This document shows, in pieces, positions 46,769 to 58,100 of a stretch of 64,000 nt of DNA (positions are counted from its first letter, which is position 1; every line of letters starts with the position of its first letter). Where the stretch lies: the NCBI GenBank assembly GCA_037043235.1, contig JAWRVZ010000043.1, forward strand, positions 3,385,001-3,449,000, read 5' to 3'. A program made the position numbers and the translations under genes. This stretch comes from Rhodeus uyekii. Taxonomy: Eukaryota; Chordata; Actinopteri; Cypriniformes; Acheilognathidae. The notes under the pieces are model-generated. The model did no database searches and was not told where the DNA came from. It saw nothing but the letters and a program-made list of their open reading frames with translations.

Positions 46769-49700
46769 ACCTGCACCGCGCTCTTGCTCTCTATTAGTAA
46801 AATGTATTTCATGTGTCCGCTCCCCATCAAATCAAGCAACACTTCCTCTGATTGGCTTATCAATTATACAGCAGGGGCAGCATTACAATTTAATCAGTGG
46901 TAAACATTGCCGTGGCCACCTGTAAAGAATCTTTCCCTCATTAATTTCTTAATTTGGAGAGATAAAAAGGAAGGCAGAAGGGCCGACGGGAGCGGCAGTG
47001 CTCTAAGAGATCGGATAGACGGGGACCTTCTTGGATCACTTCAGCTCAGCGAGTAAACTGAAGAACAAAAGGGTCAAAGGTTACCATCTACTTAATGTAT
47101 ACCAGTGGAAGAATAGAAACCACATGCGCACACGCGCACACACACATACTCATGGTAGGATATTCTAAGACTATTGCGATCAGGATCATTTGTAGCAGCT
47201 GAGGACTGTCAGGCTCTTGTTATCTGGCTTGTTTTAGTCACTCATTTGTTAGAGGATCTCAAGCTGTCATGTAAGAAACATCTAATGTAAATCAATTCAT
47301 CTTGTACAGCTCTCTCCACATAAAAAGTGGGGGGAACGAGAAGAAAGACGAACACAAGCCCCCACCCTCCCATCCTCCAGCCCCAGACACAACGCACCAT
47401 CCTTTTGCTCCTCCAAATTTATAAATATTTCATGAGGAAGCATAAATATTAATTCTAATAGCTTTGCAGAGTAGTTATTATTTCTTTTTTAAGACAAATA
47501 TTCATTAAAAATTGAGGGAAGCCTTTTTCTGAAATGATTAAACCTACACACACACACACATTTATACATACACACACGCACATTATTACGGCTCTTAAAC
47601 ACATCAAATATCTAGCATTTTCAGTCCAGACTAATAGTCAGTTAAAGCACCATGTCTCCTTTGTCCATTTCAGAGGGCCTAGTGGTTCACAGTGGTACTG
47701 AGAGCCAGGAACACAAAGAGATTTAAATATTTTATCAAAAGCACCAACTTAGATCTCTTTCTCCCTTTTTCCTTATTTTTTCCAACCCCTTTTGGTGGAA
47801 AAGGAGGCTTTATGATGTACAAATCCTGTTTGTCTTTCTCTATAGCTAGAATGTGTCCTTAATTGCGTCTCTCTACAATCTCAGTCTGTGTGAAATGTTT
47901 AGGTGACTAAAGATTAAATAATGTGGACAAGGCTGTGAGGTTCCTGTCCTCTGGAGGCTTGGGTGAAATCATTTGGGATAAAGCTGGCATGTAAACCCCC
48001 CACCTGACCACACCATTAGGCCCACTTTGTGTCTGGACAATGTCAAAACACAATGACTCCTGCGTAGACACCCTAACATTCCTCTGTTGAAGTCCTCTCA
48101 TGACCCTGGAGAGTATCCCTGTTTTCCATTATTTTCTTCATCATTTATTTAGCTCTAATACCAGCGCATTATGATTATTTCTCTTTGAATGCTAGATGGA
48201 GTCTATATGTATAATAGAATAATGGATTGGTATGGTTTCCACATGACATGTTAGGATTTCTGAAGACATTTTGAGAATCATAATGAATTTGTCGACTCCG
48301 GTTTCTCTTACACTTCTGGTTCTGCAGAATATATGCTGCTGTTCAAAAGTTTGGGATTAGAACGTTTTTTGTTTAGTTTTTGTCTCTTATGCTCAACAAG
48401 GCATTTATTTGATTAAAATAAATTATGAATAATATTGTGAAACATTATTACAATTTAAAATAACTGTTTTCTATTTTAATATATTTTAAAGTGTAATTTA
48501 TTTCAACATTTTCAGCAGCCATTACTCAAGTCTTCAATGTCACATAATCTTTCAGAAATCATTCTAATATGTTGAATTGCTGTTCTAGAAACCTTTCTTA
48601 TTATTATCAAAGCAAGTTGTACTGCTTATTACTTTGTGGAAACCCCGCTGCACATTTTCCTGATTCTTTGATGAATAGAATGTTTAAAAGAACAGAATTT
48701 ATTCAAAATGTTAATCTTTGGTAACAATATAAAAGTCTTTACTGGCACTTTTGATCTATTTAATGCTGAATAGAAGTATTAATTTCTTGAAAAGAAATTG
48801 CCAATCTTTTGAAAAATAGTATATCTTTACACAGACTTTTCTTTTGTCTGTTTTTATGGCATATTCCATTCATTTATTTGACAAAATACCATTGACAAAC
48901 ACATAATGATCATCTTTAACTGTATGACTAGTCACATAGTTAAGCAAAGATTTGTTGATCTTTAAAAAAAAAACTGACTCTCAAATAAAAAAAAATAAAA
49001 AAATTTTTATTTGAGAGTCAGATTTATACTGATTAAAATCTTAAGAGTGACTCATAAGACTCTTTGTTCTATTATTGGACTGCACTGATCGCACATCCTC
49101 TCTCTCTCTCTCTCTCTCTATCTATCTTTCTTTCTAATGTATTCCGTTCACAAGCATATTTGTGGATTTTCTTTTCTCATTATACTTGAATTAAATTTTA
49201 TCAGCATTTATTAGAGCGTGATGCCTTTTGCGAGTTTAGTATATAATATTTTTACCAAGCTATATCTTTACTTAGGCGATTTGAGAGGATAACTGATATC
49301 ATTACAGACTTCCACATGATCTCTGCCTGTGTCCTCTCTAGGGTCTTCTTCCTGGAGATGACTGATGACATTGCTATCGAGAGGGCATCACTTAGGGGTT
49401 TGGATCCTGTGACTGGAGAATGGTGAGAATGAATGTGCTTAGCAAATTGTAAATTTGCATGAAAATGAACCATTCCTTCAGAATCCACTAAATGCATAAC
49501 TGCATTTTGAGTGTTGTGTTTGAACTCTGCAGGTATCACACTGTGTATAAACCTACCCCTGGTCCGGAAGTCCAGGCTCGGCTTCGGTTTGACCCGAGGA
49601 ATTCAGAGGAACGGCTGCTAAAAAGGCTTAAGGAGTACTGGAGCCTTGCGGTGGACCTGCAGGCCTTTTACCCACAAGCAGTGTATATCAATGCTGACCA

Positions 49701-49791
49701 GGACCCACACACTGTGTTTGAGTCATTGGAGAGTAGGCTAGTGGGCCGACTACCCAAAGTCCTGTCTAAGCAAGAAACATTCGAGGGCTAA
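27789..49791 (+). CDS. ak8: Adenylate kinase 8 (two AK domains), complete
   Basis: This cytosolic and axonemal nucleoside monophosphate kinase interconverts AMP, ADP and ATP. The 13 coding exons are 27789-27872, 27954-28038, 28387-28436, 28870-28980, 31783-31848, 35473-35554, 35708-35779, 36488-36691, 39061-39192, 39608-39697, 42930-43071, 49342-49422 and 49533-49791. Phases join to 485 aa (human 479). It opens MDATVRPLRIPPDM. Kinase domain 1 has the P-loop GPPASGKRT (residues 64-72), NMP-binding GWVLEGIPKTQEEAL and KRIDPVTG. Domain 2 has GPPSSGKS (274-281), GWVLHGFPQDVEQA and RGLDPVTGEWYHTVYKP. It ends with NADQDPHTVFESLESRL. GKRT fits the usual AK pattern GKxT. Introns total over 20 kb for a 1.5-kb coding sequence. 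Exon 5 has a tandem acceptor (see findings). Confidence 0.94.
28160..28173 (+). promoter_or_regulatory. Candidate CTCF site in ak8 intron 2
   Basis: CCACAAGGTGGCGC fits the CTCF core CCA(C/G)NAGG(G/T)GGC(A/G)(C/G). This is a single-motif prediction only. Confidence 0.4.
29170..30040. other. ak8 intron 4, left part: constrained-looking non-coding sequence
   Basis: No exon or repeat was recognised. The stretch 29220-29480 has balanced composition and homeodomain-type TAATTA/ATTA motifs, unlike the repeat-rich flanks. It is a candidate conserved non-coding element, by composition only. Confidence 0.3.
30042..30572 (+). mobile_element. tRNA-derived SINE split by a nested hAT element
   Basis: Left part 30042-30206: a box-A-like TTAACCTAATGGTTAGAGAG and a box-B-like GGTCGTTGGATCGATAC, then a typical fish SINE body ending CACTGCTCAGAGGTGTGT. 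The right part resumes at 30543 with GTGTGCACTAACTTGGATGG. The interruption is the element at 30207-30542. Confidence 0.75.
30207..30542. mobile_element. Non-autonomous hAT-type element, 336 bp
   Basis: The termini are CAGGGGCGTAG and CTACGCCACTG. The 8-bp target duplication GTGTGCAC flanks it (30199-30206, 30543-30550). The interior carries G-rich runs (GAGGGGGCC) in inverted orientations and no ORF of note. Confidence 0.85.
30585..31650 (-). mobile_element. Probable decayed LTR element in ak8 intron 4
   Basis: AAACAACCTAAAAGT occurs at both ends (about 30660 and 31610) within longer similar flanks. Near the right end TATTTAAGTTCC (minus strand) resembles an LTR promoter. The interior (30700-31430) is GC-richer with broken minus-strand ORFs. 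The LTRs are diverged and the left one is short. The family is unknown. Confidence 0.4.
31849..35472. other. ak8 intron 5
   Basis: A 3.6-kb intron. It holds (TG)n at 32839-32865 and a decayed TTCAAAAGTTTG-family fragment at about 33455-33605. Possible non-coding conserved sequence lies at about 34470-34720. No exon was recognised. Confidence 0.45.
36738..36850 (+). repeat. Fragment of the AAGGGATAGTTCACCC cyprinid repeat family
   Basis: It begins TTAAAGGGATACTTCTACC followed by AAAAATTACAATTCTGTCAC. Larger relatives are at 40556-40745 and 49805-50430. Confidence 0.55.
37790..38290. other. Candidate conserved non-coding element, ak8 intron 8
   Basis: This is unique-looking sequence dense in ATTAG, TTAAT and TAATCA homeodomain-type motifs, with no repeat signature and no ORF. 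Constraint is inferred from composition only. Confidence 0.35.
38640..38790 (-). repeat. TTCAAAAGTTTG-family fragment in ak8 intron 8
   Basis: It matches the family interior in reverse (CACTGGAATAAATCACATTT and AAATAAATGCAGCCTTG). Confidence 0.6.
39862..39921. repeat. (CA)n/(CATA)n microsatellite
   Basis: A run of CA dinucleotides passes into CATA tetranucleotides in ak8 intron 10. Confidence 0.9.
40556..40745 (+). repeat. AAGGGATAGTTCACCC-family copy, ak8 intron 10
   Basis: It has ATAATTCACCCAACAATGAA, ATTTACTCACC and TTCCTTCTGTGCAACAC in the family order. Confidence 0.65.
41440..42240. other. Candidate conserved non-coding region, ak8 intron 10
   Basis: Balanced-composition unique sequence without repeat signatures or coding potential beyond short open frames. 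It is a candidate enhancer region only. Confidence 0.3.
43321..43694. mobile_element. Tigger/pogo-like MITE
   Basis: It begins CAGTAATCCCTCGCC and ends AATTAGGGATCACTG, with inverted repeats of the TcMar-Tigger type. The interior has repeated TCGCGG words. TA precedes the left end; the right flank is CA, so one copy of the target TA seems mutated. Confidence 0.75.
44340..44790. other. Candidate conserved non-coding element, ak8 intron 11
   Basis: Non-repetitive sequence with clustered motifs such as CATTAGCGTAATTGATT, GGGCTAATGG and TTTATTAATTAACAG. There are no splice-competent exons. It looks constrained but was not tested. Confidence 0.4.
46590..47080. other. Candidate conserved non-coding element with (CT)n tract, ak8 intron 11
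   Basis: Unique AATTA/TTAAT-containing sequence (46620-46720 and 46800-47000) flanks a (CT)n tract at 46731-46764. No coding signal was seen. The rest of this 6.3-kb intron (43072-49341) shows no exon. Confidence 0.35.
48338..48800 (+). repeat. TTCAAAAGTTTG-ended repeat copy, ak8 intron 11
   Basis: It begins CTGCTGTTCAAAAGTTTGGG and carries the family interior GATTCTTTGATGAATAGAAT. Confidence 0.75.
48974..49021. repeat. Perfect 18-bp inverted repeat (hairpin)
   Basis: The arms CTGACTCTCAAATAAAAA (48974-48991) and TTTTTATTTGAGAGTCAG (49004-49021) are exact complements around a 12-nt loop. Confidence 0.85.
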
Positions 49792-49804
49792 TCTCCTTTA
49801 TTCT

Positions 49805-50429
<625 letters not shown>

Positions 50430-50430
<1 letters not shown>

Positions 50431-51850
50431 CATTCACATAGATCAGCTTTAATGCAAATTCTACACCTGTTTGTTGTGCTTTTATTTTTCTCCTTTCATT
50501 TGTATGTCTGAAAGGCTACTTATTAAATTTCTTTTGAATTTGACTTTAGAACTATTTTCTTGGTCAGAGTTATTTCTTATATTTTTATGAACACTGACAT
50601 GTCTCCAGATTAATCATGGAAAAATACATTACCCAACTGATGTAGTCATTCTTGCCGTCTTGCTGTGCGTGAGCTCATGGAAGTCCATGCCCCCTGCTAA
50701 TTCGACGTATGTTTAATTAACATAACGGGAAAAAGCAGACCCGCCAGAGCCGTTGTGGTGGGCAGTATTAGTCCCGCTTCAGTGGTCTCATGCTAAAGAA
50801 ACCAGCCGATGCTGCTTTGATTATTAAATTCCCTCTTCTTCTCTCTTCCTTTCTTTGAGGTCACTTGATGTCTCCCACAGGGAGAAAAGAAGTTAAGTAC
50901 ACTGGTTAGTGTAACATGTTAACAGGCTGATTTTCAAATTCCCTTCAGATAGTATGCTATGACAGGCAGACACTGACTTAATTATAGCAGATGAGGTCCA
51001 GAATATGCATCTCCTCTGAATATGCAAACACGAGAGTATATCCAAAGGGAGAGGAGGCTACAAAAATGAAATGCAAAAAGTATTCCCTGAGCTCCCTCTG
51101 GTTCTGTAGCACCCTAATCTTTTTATTCTCTGAACAAAGACTGATTTTTAACAAAGGTTTTGTTATTTCAAATTGTTGTGTGGGAAATACTATATAGAGC
51201 AAAATGTCATCCGATTGTTAGAAATATTCACATTTTAGCTTTACGTAATGTGCAGATAAAAGATGCTTAATATCATGTCTTTACCTTATAAAATTTACAC
51301 AGGCATACATTGTGACACATTTTGTCTTTTGCAAATTATTTATAATTCATAGCAGTAATAGCACAAAAGAGAAAAGAGTAGAAAAGTAGAGAAAACAGAA
51401 AACTAACCATAATTATGGTTGACGTTTAATATACCGGTATATGTCTCATAATATTTTTAAACAGTGGGTTTCAACCAGGAGTCCAAAGCAAACCTATAAG
51501 GGGGCTGCAGGATGACTTAAAATGATTTAAATTACATTATATAATTTTTTTTTATCAAAAATGCTAATATATAATATTAATAACCGAATATATAAGAATA
51601 ATTAATTAAAAATATCAGAAAAGTAAGTAATAATTATATATTATATTATAAAATATTATATATATATATATTATTAAAAAAAATATATATATATATAATT
51701 TATTAATTGTTTATAATGCATATTCTGATATTTTTATTAATAAAAAGAAAACAGCTCTTGTGGTTAATTAAATATTAACAATTATTGTCACTTTTCCGGA
51801 CGAAATATTACCAGTATATAATATACTTTATATATGAGAGGAATTGTGAT
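50430..51850. other. ak8-ddx31 spacer
   Basis: No gene was recognised, and nothing resembles GTF3C4, which sits here in human. 50640-50900 is unique sequence and may be regulatory. 51530-51780 is very AT-rich with (TA)n. Confidence 0.5.
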
Positions 51851-51904
51851 GGACAAGTCAAGAAAACGTTTTGCTCCAAAATCTGGGTAATGCAGCGGGA
51901 CTTT

Positions 51905-51964
51905 TATTTTGGTAACGTCATTACCCGGAAATCTCACGTTGTAGTGGACAGGGGAAAACACGTG
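51905..51964 (+). promoter_or_regulatory. ddx31 promoter motifs (CRE-like, ETS, E-box)
   Basis: Within 60 bp lie AACGTCAT (about 51914, CRE-like), ACCCGGAAAT (51923-51932, ETS core CCGGAA) and CACGTG (51959-51964, an E-box of the MYC/USF type), about 215-270 bp before the ATG. ETS and E-box sites are usual for ribosome-biogenesis genes. Confidence 0.5.
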
Positions 51965-52176
51965 TGAAACTTTATTCTGTAGATTTACTGCTGTTTGTTT
52001 TTTGTACTGTTTACAAGTTAATGTCACTTGCCTTCAGCTTGAAACGGGCGTTAGCGCTATTCAAACGAAGGATAATACGCCATTCAACATTTTGTAAGTA
52101 GTCGGGTATCTGTGAGAGTTTAGTATAGTGATTTAGCCACAACACAACGGTTTTAAAAAGCCTCCTGCTTACCGAC

Positions 52177-55100
52177 ATGGCAGAGGACATGCTAATGCTC
52201 AACATCTCCTCGACTCCCGTGACGTTTCACAGAAAGACAGACCGAAGACCTCAGTCATCAACAGAGAAATGGGCACAGGTGAGTCGGTCCTGCACCTTCA
52301 TTACACACTGACGCACTCTGCTTTACACACACGTTTCTTTCGGTCTGATTGTGAAGTGCTGTACTGTCTGTGTTGATGTTACAGAAAAAGCAAGGATCAA
52401 AGAGGAAGGCTGTCTTTGAGCCCCAAGAGACCAGCGCCTCCAAACAGAGGAGGATTAATCAAACTGGTCAACAGCACACACTCAAGCAAAAGCTGCAAAC
52501 CCCCAAAAGCCCCTCTCAGAGGAGTAATAATAGAGACGCAGAGGAGAATGGAGAGCAGAGTGAAATCTCTGCAGCAAAGTCGCCTTCAAAGGTGAAAACA
52601 GTTCCAAAGAAAGCTCCGGAGGAGCATGGCAGACCATTTATCAAGACATCCTCTCTTTTCAGAAACAACCCAGAGATCCCTGATGTCCTCAGGTAGATGC
52701 AACACATTTGAGCTTGTGCGCATGGACTCGGGTCTTTCTTAAAATTGACCTTTCCGTGCAATTTTTCATTTTTTCTTCTTTCAGTCCTGTTGTAAATCAA
52801 GTAAAGGAGAACGTCTTCTCCAGCAACACATTTGAAGAACTAAATCTACATCCTCATATGGTAAGAAACCTCAATATCATTTCACAAAGCTCTCAACTGA
52901 AATACTTCTTGAATTCTCAGTCTTATACTTTTCTGTCCTCATCTAAACATTTTCACAGGTGGCAACGCTTCATAAGGTGTTGAACGTGACCAGCATGACG
53001 AAGTACTGTAGCTTAATCTTATCCGTTGTATTCTCCTCCTCCTCCTCCCCTGTTTCTTTTTATATTTCTTATTTTTGTGTGTTTTCAGTGTCCAGAAGCA
53101 GACCATACCGGTGCTGATGTCTGGAAAAGATGCAGTAGTGCGCTCACAGACGGGATCAGGTGGGATTTCTGGCCTCTTTCGTGTTTGAGGTTTTTTATAT
53201 TAAAATTATGACATTAAATTGAATAAACACACCAAAGAATGTTTTAAATGTATTGAATGTTCAGTTCAACAATCCCATATGCAGTAATAACTCGACAATT
53301 GTTATTTCTTTGTGCTGTAACAATAGTAATCGCAAAAGTGTTACATTTAGATGATACAGAGTAAGAAGAACAAAATCATTTTAAAATTTGTGATTTGTAT
53401 GCCTTGCACAGGAAAAACATTGGCGTATGGAATTCCAGTAGTTCATTTCTTACAAGCGATGCAACCTAAAGTGAAGGCAAGTCGACCTGAATGCCTATAA
53501 TAATGCCTTTAATGATTGATCACATATTCTTGTATTGTCACACATTCTAGGTTTATGTTTTACTCTGTTATATTTGGCTTAAAGTATGGAAGCCCATTTC
53601 CGCCACAGTTGAGATTAAAAATAAAAATAATGACTTAGTATCTTGAAAAAACAAGAAACTTTCTCGAAAAAATAATGACTTAACTTCTCGTGTTTCTCCG
53701 CATGGTCAAAGCGTGTAAATGCGAGATCACAGCAAACGTGACACGTTCTGTATTTCAAGATACTAAGTCATTATTTCGAGAAAGTTTCTCGTTATTTCGA
53801 GATAGTAAGTCATTAATTAGACTTAATCTTTTTTTTTCTCAACTGTGGCGGAAACTTCTTCCATATTAAACTAATACATTTTTCAAGTAAGATATGTATT
53901 TATGTGATCCTGTGTGGAGAAATTGAGGTCTTTAGTAGTCAGTCATTCAACATGTACATTACACAGCATAACATACAATACAGGAAATACATGAAAGATA
54001 GAAAAGTCTACATTATAAATGAGGTACACAATGTACATTCAAACAAATTGGCAAAATTAGAATCAGATTGAAAACATTATCAATAAAATTGCTAATGCAC
54101 CATTAATAATGTATTTGTAGTCATGTACAGCAACTCTTGATATGTAACTAAATCTTAATGCATTTTTTCAGAGATCAGATGGGCCTTTAGCTGTTGTGAT
54201 TGTTCCAACCAGAGAGGTATTTTATTAATATAAAACCATCAAAATGTTCTTGTTTATGAACATGTATATTTCCTCTTGTTATATACCCTTTTTTTTATTT
54301 CCTTCCAACGTTAATCTGTCTCTGGTTGTCCCTCAGCTCGCCCTGCAGAGCTTTCAGACATTTCAGAAGCTTCTAAAAGTGAGAATTTGCAGTTTTGTTC
54401 AACTATATTCCGTATGGATGTAATTGAGTTGATGTACATTTTCAGCCTTCAGTCAATATATTTATCCCTTTCAGCCTTTCACATGGATCGTGCCAGGAGT
54501 TTTGATGGGAGGAGAGAAAAGGAAAGCAGAAAAAGCCAGGTTAAAACACACACACACACAAAATGCATCTTCTGCAAGAGTTCTGAAGTAAAGTATTTTT
54601 CTGTTGTATTCAAACGTATTCAAATGTAAAATGATTGTATCGTTATTATGAATGTCAACTTTGCTGCAAATATGCTACTGATCAAAAGTTAATGTTTTTT
54701 AAATAAATTAATACTTTTATTCTGCAAAGATGCATTCAATTGATCAAACGTGACCATAAAGACTTTCTTATGAAAGCTGTTCCTTTGAACATTATTCATA
54801 AAATAATCCAGAAAACAGTTTCTACAGGAATATTAAGCGGATCAACTGTTTTAAACATTTATAATAATGTTTCTTGAGCAGCAAATTATCATATAAGAAT
54901 GATTTCTGAACGATCATGTGACACTGAAGACTGTCATGAATGATGTCGAAAATTCAGCGTTGCCATTTCAGCAGACGTTACTCCATTTTTCAGTGTCACA
55001 TGCTTCTTAAACAAATAAATTACATTTTTAAATATAAAAGTTGATTCTAATTGTAATGTTTCACAATATTTCTATTCACACTGTATTTTTTGAACAAATA

Positions 55101-58100
55101 AATGCTCAGTTATAGTGAGCATAAGATGCTTGTTTTATTCAAGTTTTACCGACTGTACCAAATGCACTTCAGTCTGCGCTTGTCTGTCTTTATGTTTGAC
55201 TTCAGACTGAGGAAGGGCATTAACGTTCTGATCTCGACTCCAGGCCGACTGGTGGACCACATCAAGCACACTCTAAGTATAGCGTTCAGTGCCGTGCGCT
55301 GGCTCATTCTGGATGAAGCCGACAGGTCAGTGTTGGTGATTTGAACCAAGAGTGACATTTATGTGCTTTTACATTAGCTGATTTTTTTGTATTGATATTT
55401 TATTATTTGGATATTATATTACTATTCTAATAATATTCTTTATCATCAAGATGTACTTCACTAGTTTAGAGAGAAAAATAAGATTTTCTTTGCTTTCTTT
55501 TTTTAATCAAAAAGGGTTTTCGATTTTTATATATTTAAAATATTTTATTTAGTTACCCACCAAAATTTTGATTGGTAAAATGACAAAACACTCATGTTCA
55601 CTGATCATTTTTAAAATTAAGATCATCTTCAGTATCATTAAAAATATTGTATTTCATTAAGTCTAATATTAATACAAGCATACAAAAAAAATTCATTTAA
55701 AATAAGAAATAAATCAATTTTAAAAGTGTTTTTGGTTTTCAGCCAAGTGCATCAACTCTGGTTTCAGCCCAGAATTTTCATTTTGTTGCATCCCTAATTT
55801 TATCGATTTGTTCTTTCTGCCTTGTTTGCATGTGGATTTTATCATTATGTGTGTTCTGTACTGAAGGACTCTGGATTTGGGCTTTGAGAAGGATCTGGCT
55901 GTGATTCTGAATGCTCTGAACGCTACTGGACTTGCCAGACAGAATGTGTTGCTTTCAGCCACACTCACCGAGGGTAAGCTCAGCATCCGCTCACAATCAC
56001 TGTCACGCAATGAGAGACTGTAAAGTGAGACAGTGGCTTAAGCGCTGTCTTACTAGACGGTGGGAGGTACCGTACTTACTTTATTCTAGTGGAAGCAGAC
56101 TGGGATGAGCTTGACAGGAGGAGTTGTCTCTCAGGTCCAGTCTGTCTCTCCTTGGCGTGAGAAAAAAGACTCTTTATTCCAAGGAAAAGTGAGAGTTTTT
56201 GAGCCTTATAGTGCTCTTCAGTTTTAACCAGCACTATGTCACAAAAATGTCTTGCTTTTACACCATTTTCAATCAAAAGCGTCTTTGATGACAATCTACA
56301 TACATGCATTGATCTTGTCCTCTGCTTTTCCAGGACTGTCCCGATTAGCCAGTATCAGTATGAAGGAGCCTGTGAGTATCCATGTGTCAGAGGGGAGTGG
56401 GAAGACAGCTGAAGCGTGTCCCCAGGCGGCCCCTCAAGCTCTGTCAGACAGTTATGCGGTCCCTGAGAGACTGCAGCAGCATGTGGTGTTGGTGCCCAGC
56501 AAACTCCACCTGGTCTGTTTGGCTGCCTTCATACTGGCCAAATGCAAGGTAGAGCACACCATATGTTAAAGCCCAGATATTAACACTCAGTGGTATCGGT
56601 TGTGCTGCAGATCACCTCATGTCATTTCAGTTTGACTAATGTGAAGCATTCAAATGTTTTATAATCTGCCATAGTTGAAACTCTTTTAGATTAACCCTTT
56701 ATGTATTGTAAAGTTTCTTTCTATTACAAATGAGAAATGTCAATGTAAAACATTTACCATATTAGCCCGCACCCTTATATATCCCGCACCCCCCCCTGCG
56801 GGGTTTGTAAAATCTGGTATAACCCGTGGGATATATGCGGGAAAATACGGTATATATATTTTGCCACAAAGATTGCCTAAGATGCTGACATGGCACTAAA
56901 AAAACTATAATACCTACTAATATACACTGTTTATGTTTGGGAAATAAGTATTTTATGATGAAAAAGACTGTTTATCTGATCAAAAATAAATAATTCAGAA
57001 TGCTACAGTCTTCAATATCTCTTGATCCTTCAGAAATCTTTTTAGAATATGCTGATTTGATGCTCAAGAAGCATTTCTCATTAATATTATAAATATTGTT
57101 GCTTAATAGAACCACTTAAAAGTGGTAACACTTTTCTCAGGATAGAATAAAAAGTTCAAAAGGGTAGTTTTTATTTGAAATCTAAATGTTCTGTAACATT
57201 ATAAATGTCTTTACTGTCACTTTTGATCAAATGAATGTGCCTCGATAATTGAAAGTATTCGTTTCTTTCAAAAAATTGTATTGACCCCAACATTTGAACA
57301 GTAGTGTATGTCTAATTACCAAAATGTCTTTTTAATTCTCTTCTATTTTAACTGATTACCAACTGTTGTTTCTGCCAGAGCTTACGGTAACCAAGAAAGT
57401 CATTTGCTCATGTTACATTGCACATAAGATACATATCTTGTGGTCACTTGACTTGATTTGCTTTTTTTTTTGTGTATAGTTTGAGCAGCAGCAGAAGTTG
57501 ATTGTTTTCATATCGAGCTGTGAGGCTGTAGAGTTCCTGCTCACGCTCTTCACTGCTGTCCTCTGTGAGAATCCCAACACCACATCAACCAAACGTACCT
57601 CATTTCTCAACTTCTACAGGCTCCACGGCAATATGAGACAAGAGGTGAGCTGTTATGTGCCAATTCAGAAAAGAGCTATGGGGTTTAAAGAGCCTATTTC
57701 CCACCCAAATTTTGTTTTGTTGGTATAGATTTTGAACGCATAATGGCCAGGAGTGTAATTTTATTAGACTAGTAACTCTCTCATAGGACACTTTTGCTGC
57801 TGTGTCTTTAACATTTGACTTGACGTATATAAATAATTGGTAATAACTTACTAACAGCTTTCCGTGTGAAATACACCTCTGAACACTTTTAATTTAATGT
57901 ATTTTGGGCATAATTCCTGTTTTAATGTCTGTTAGTAGAAAGTATTTTTTGTTTTCTGTGAATAAACCAAGGTCCCCATGGTAAAGAAAAAGTTTTAGAT
58001 TTTTTTTTAAAGGGTGATATTCAGGCCTGGGAAGTAAAATCTGAAATTAATGTACATATACAATGATTATACATGTTTCTAGTTATGCAAAGTTCTAAAA

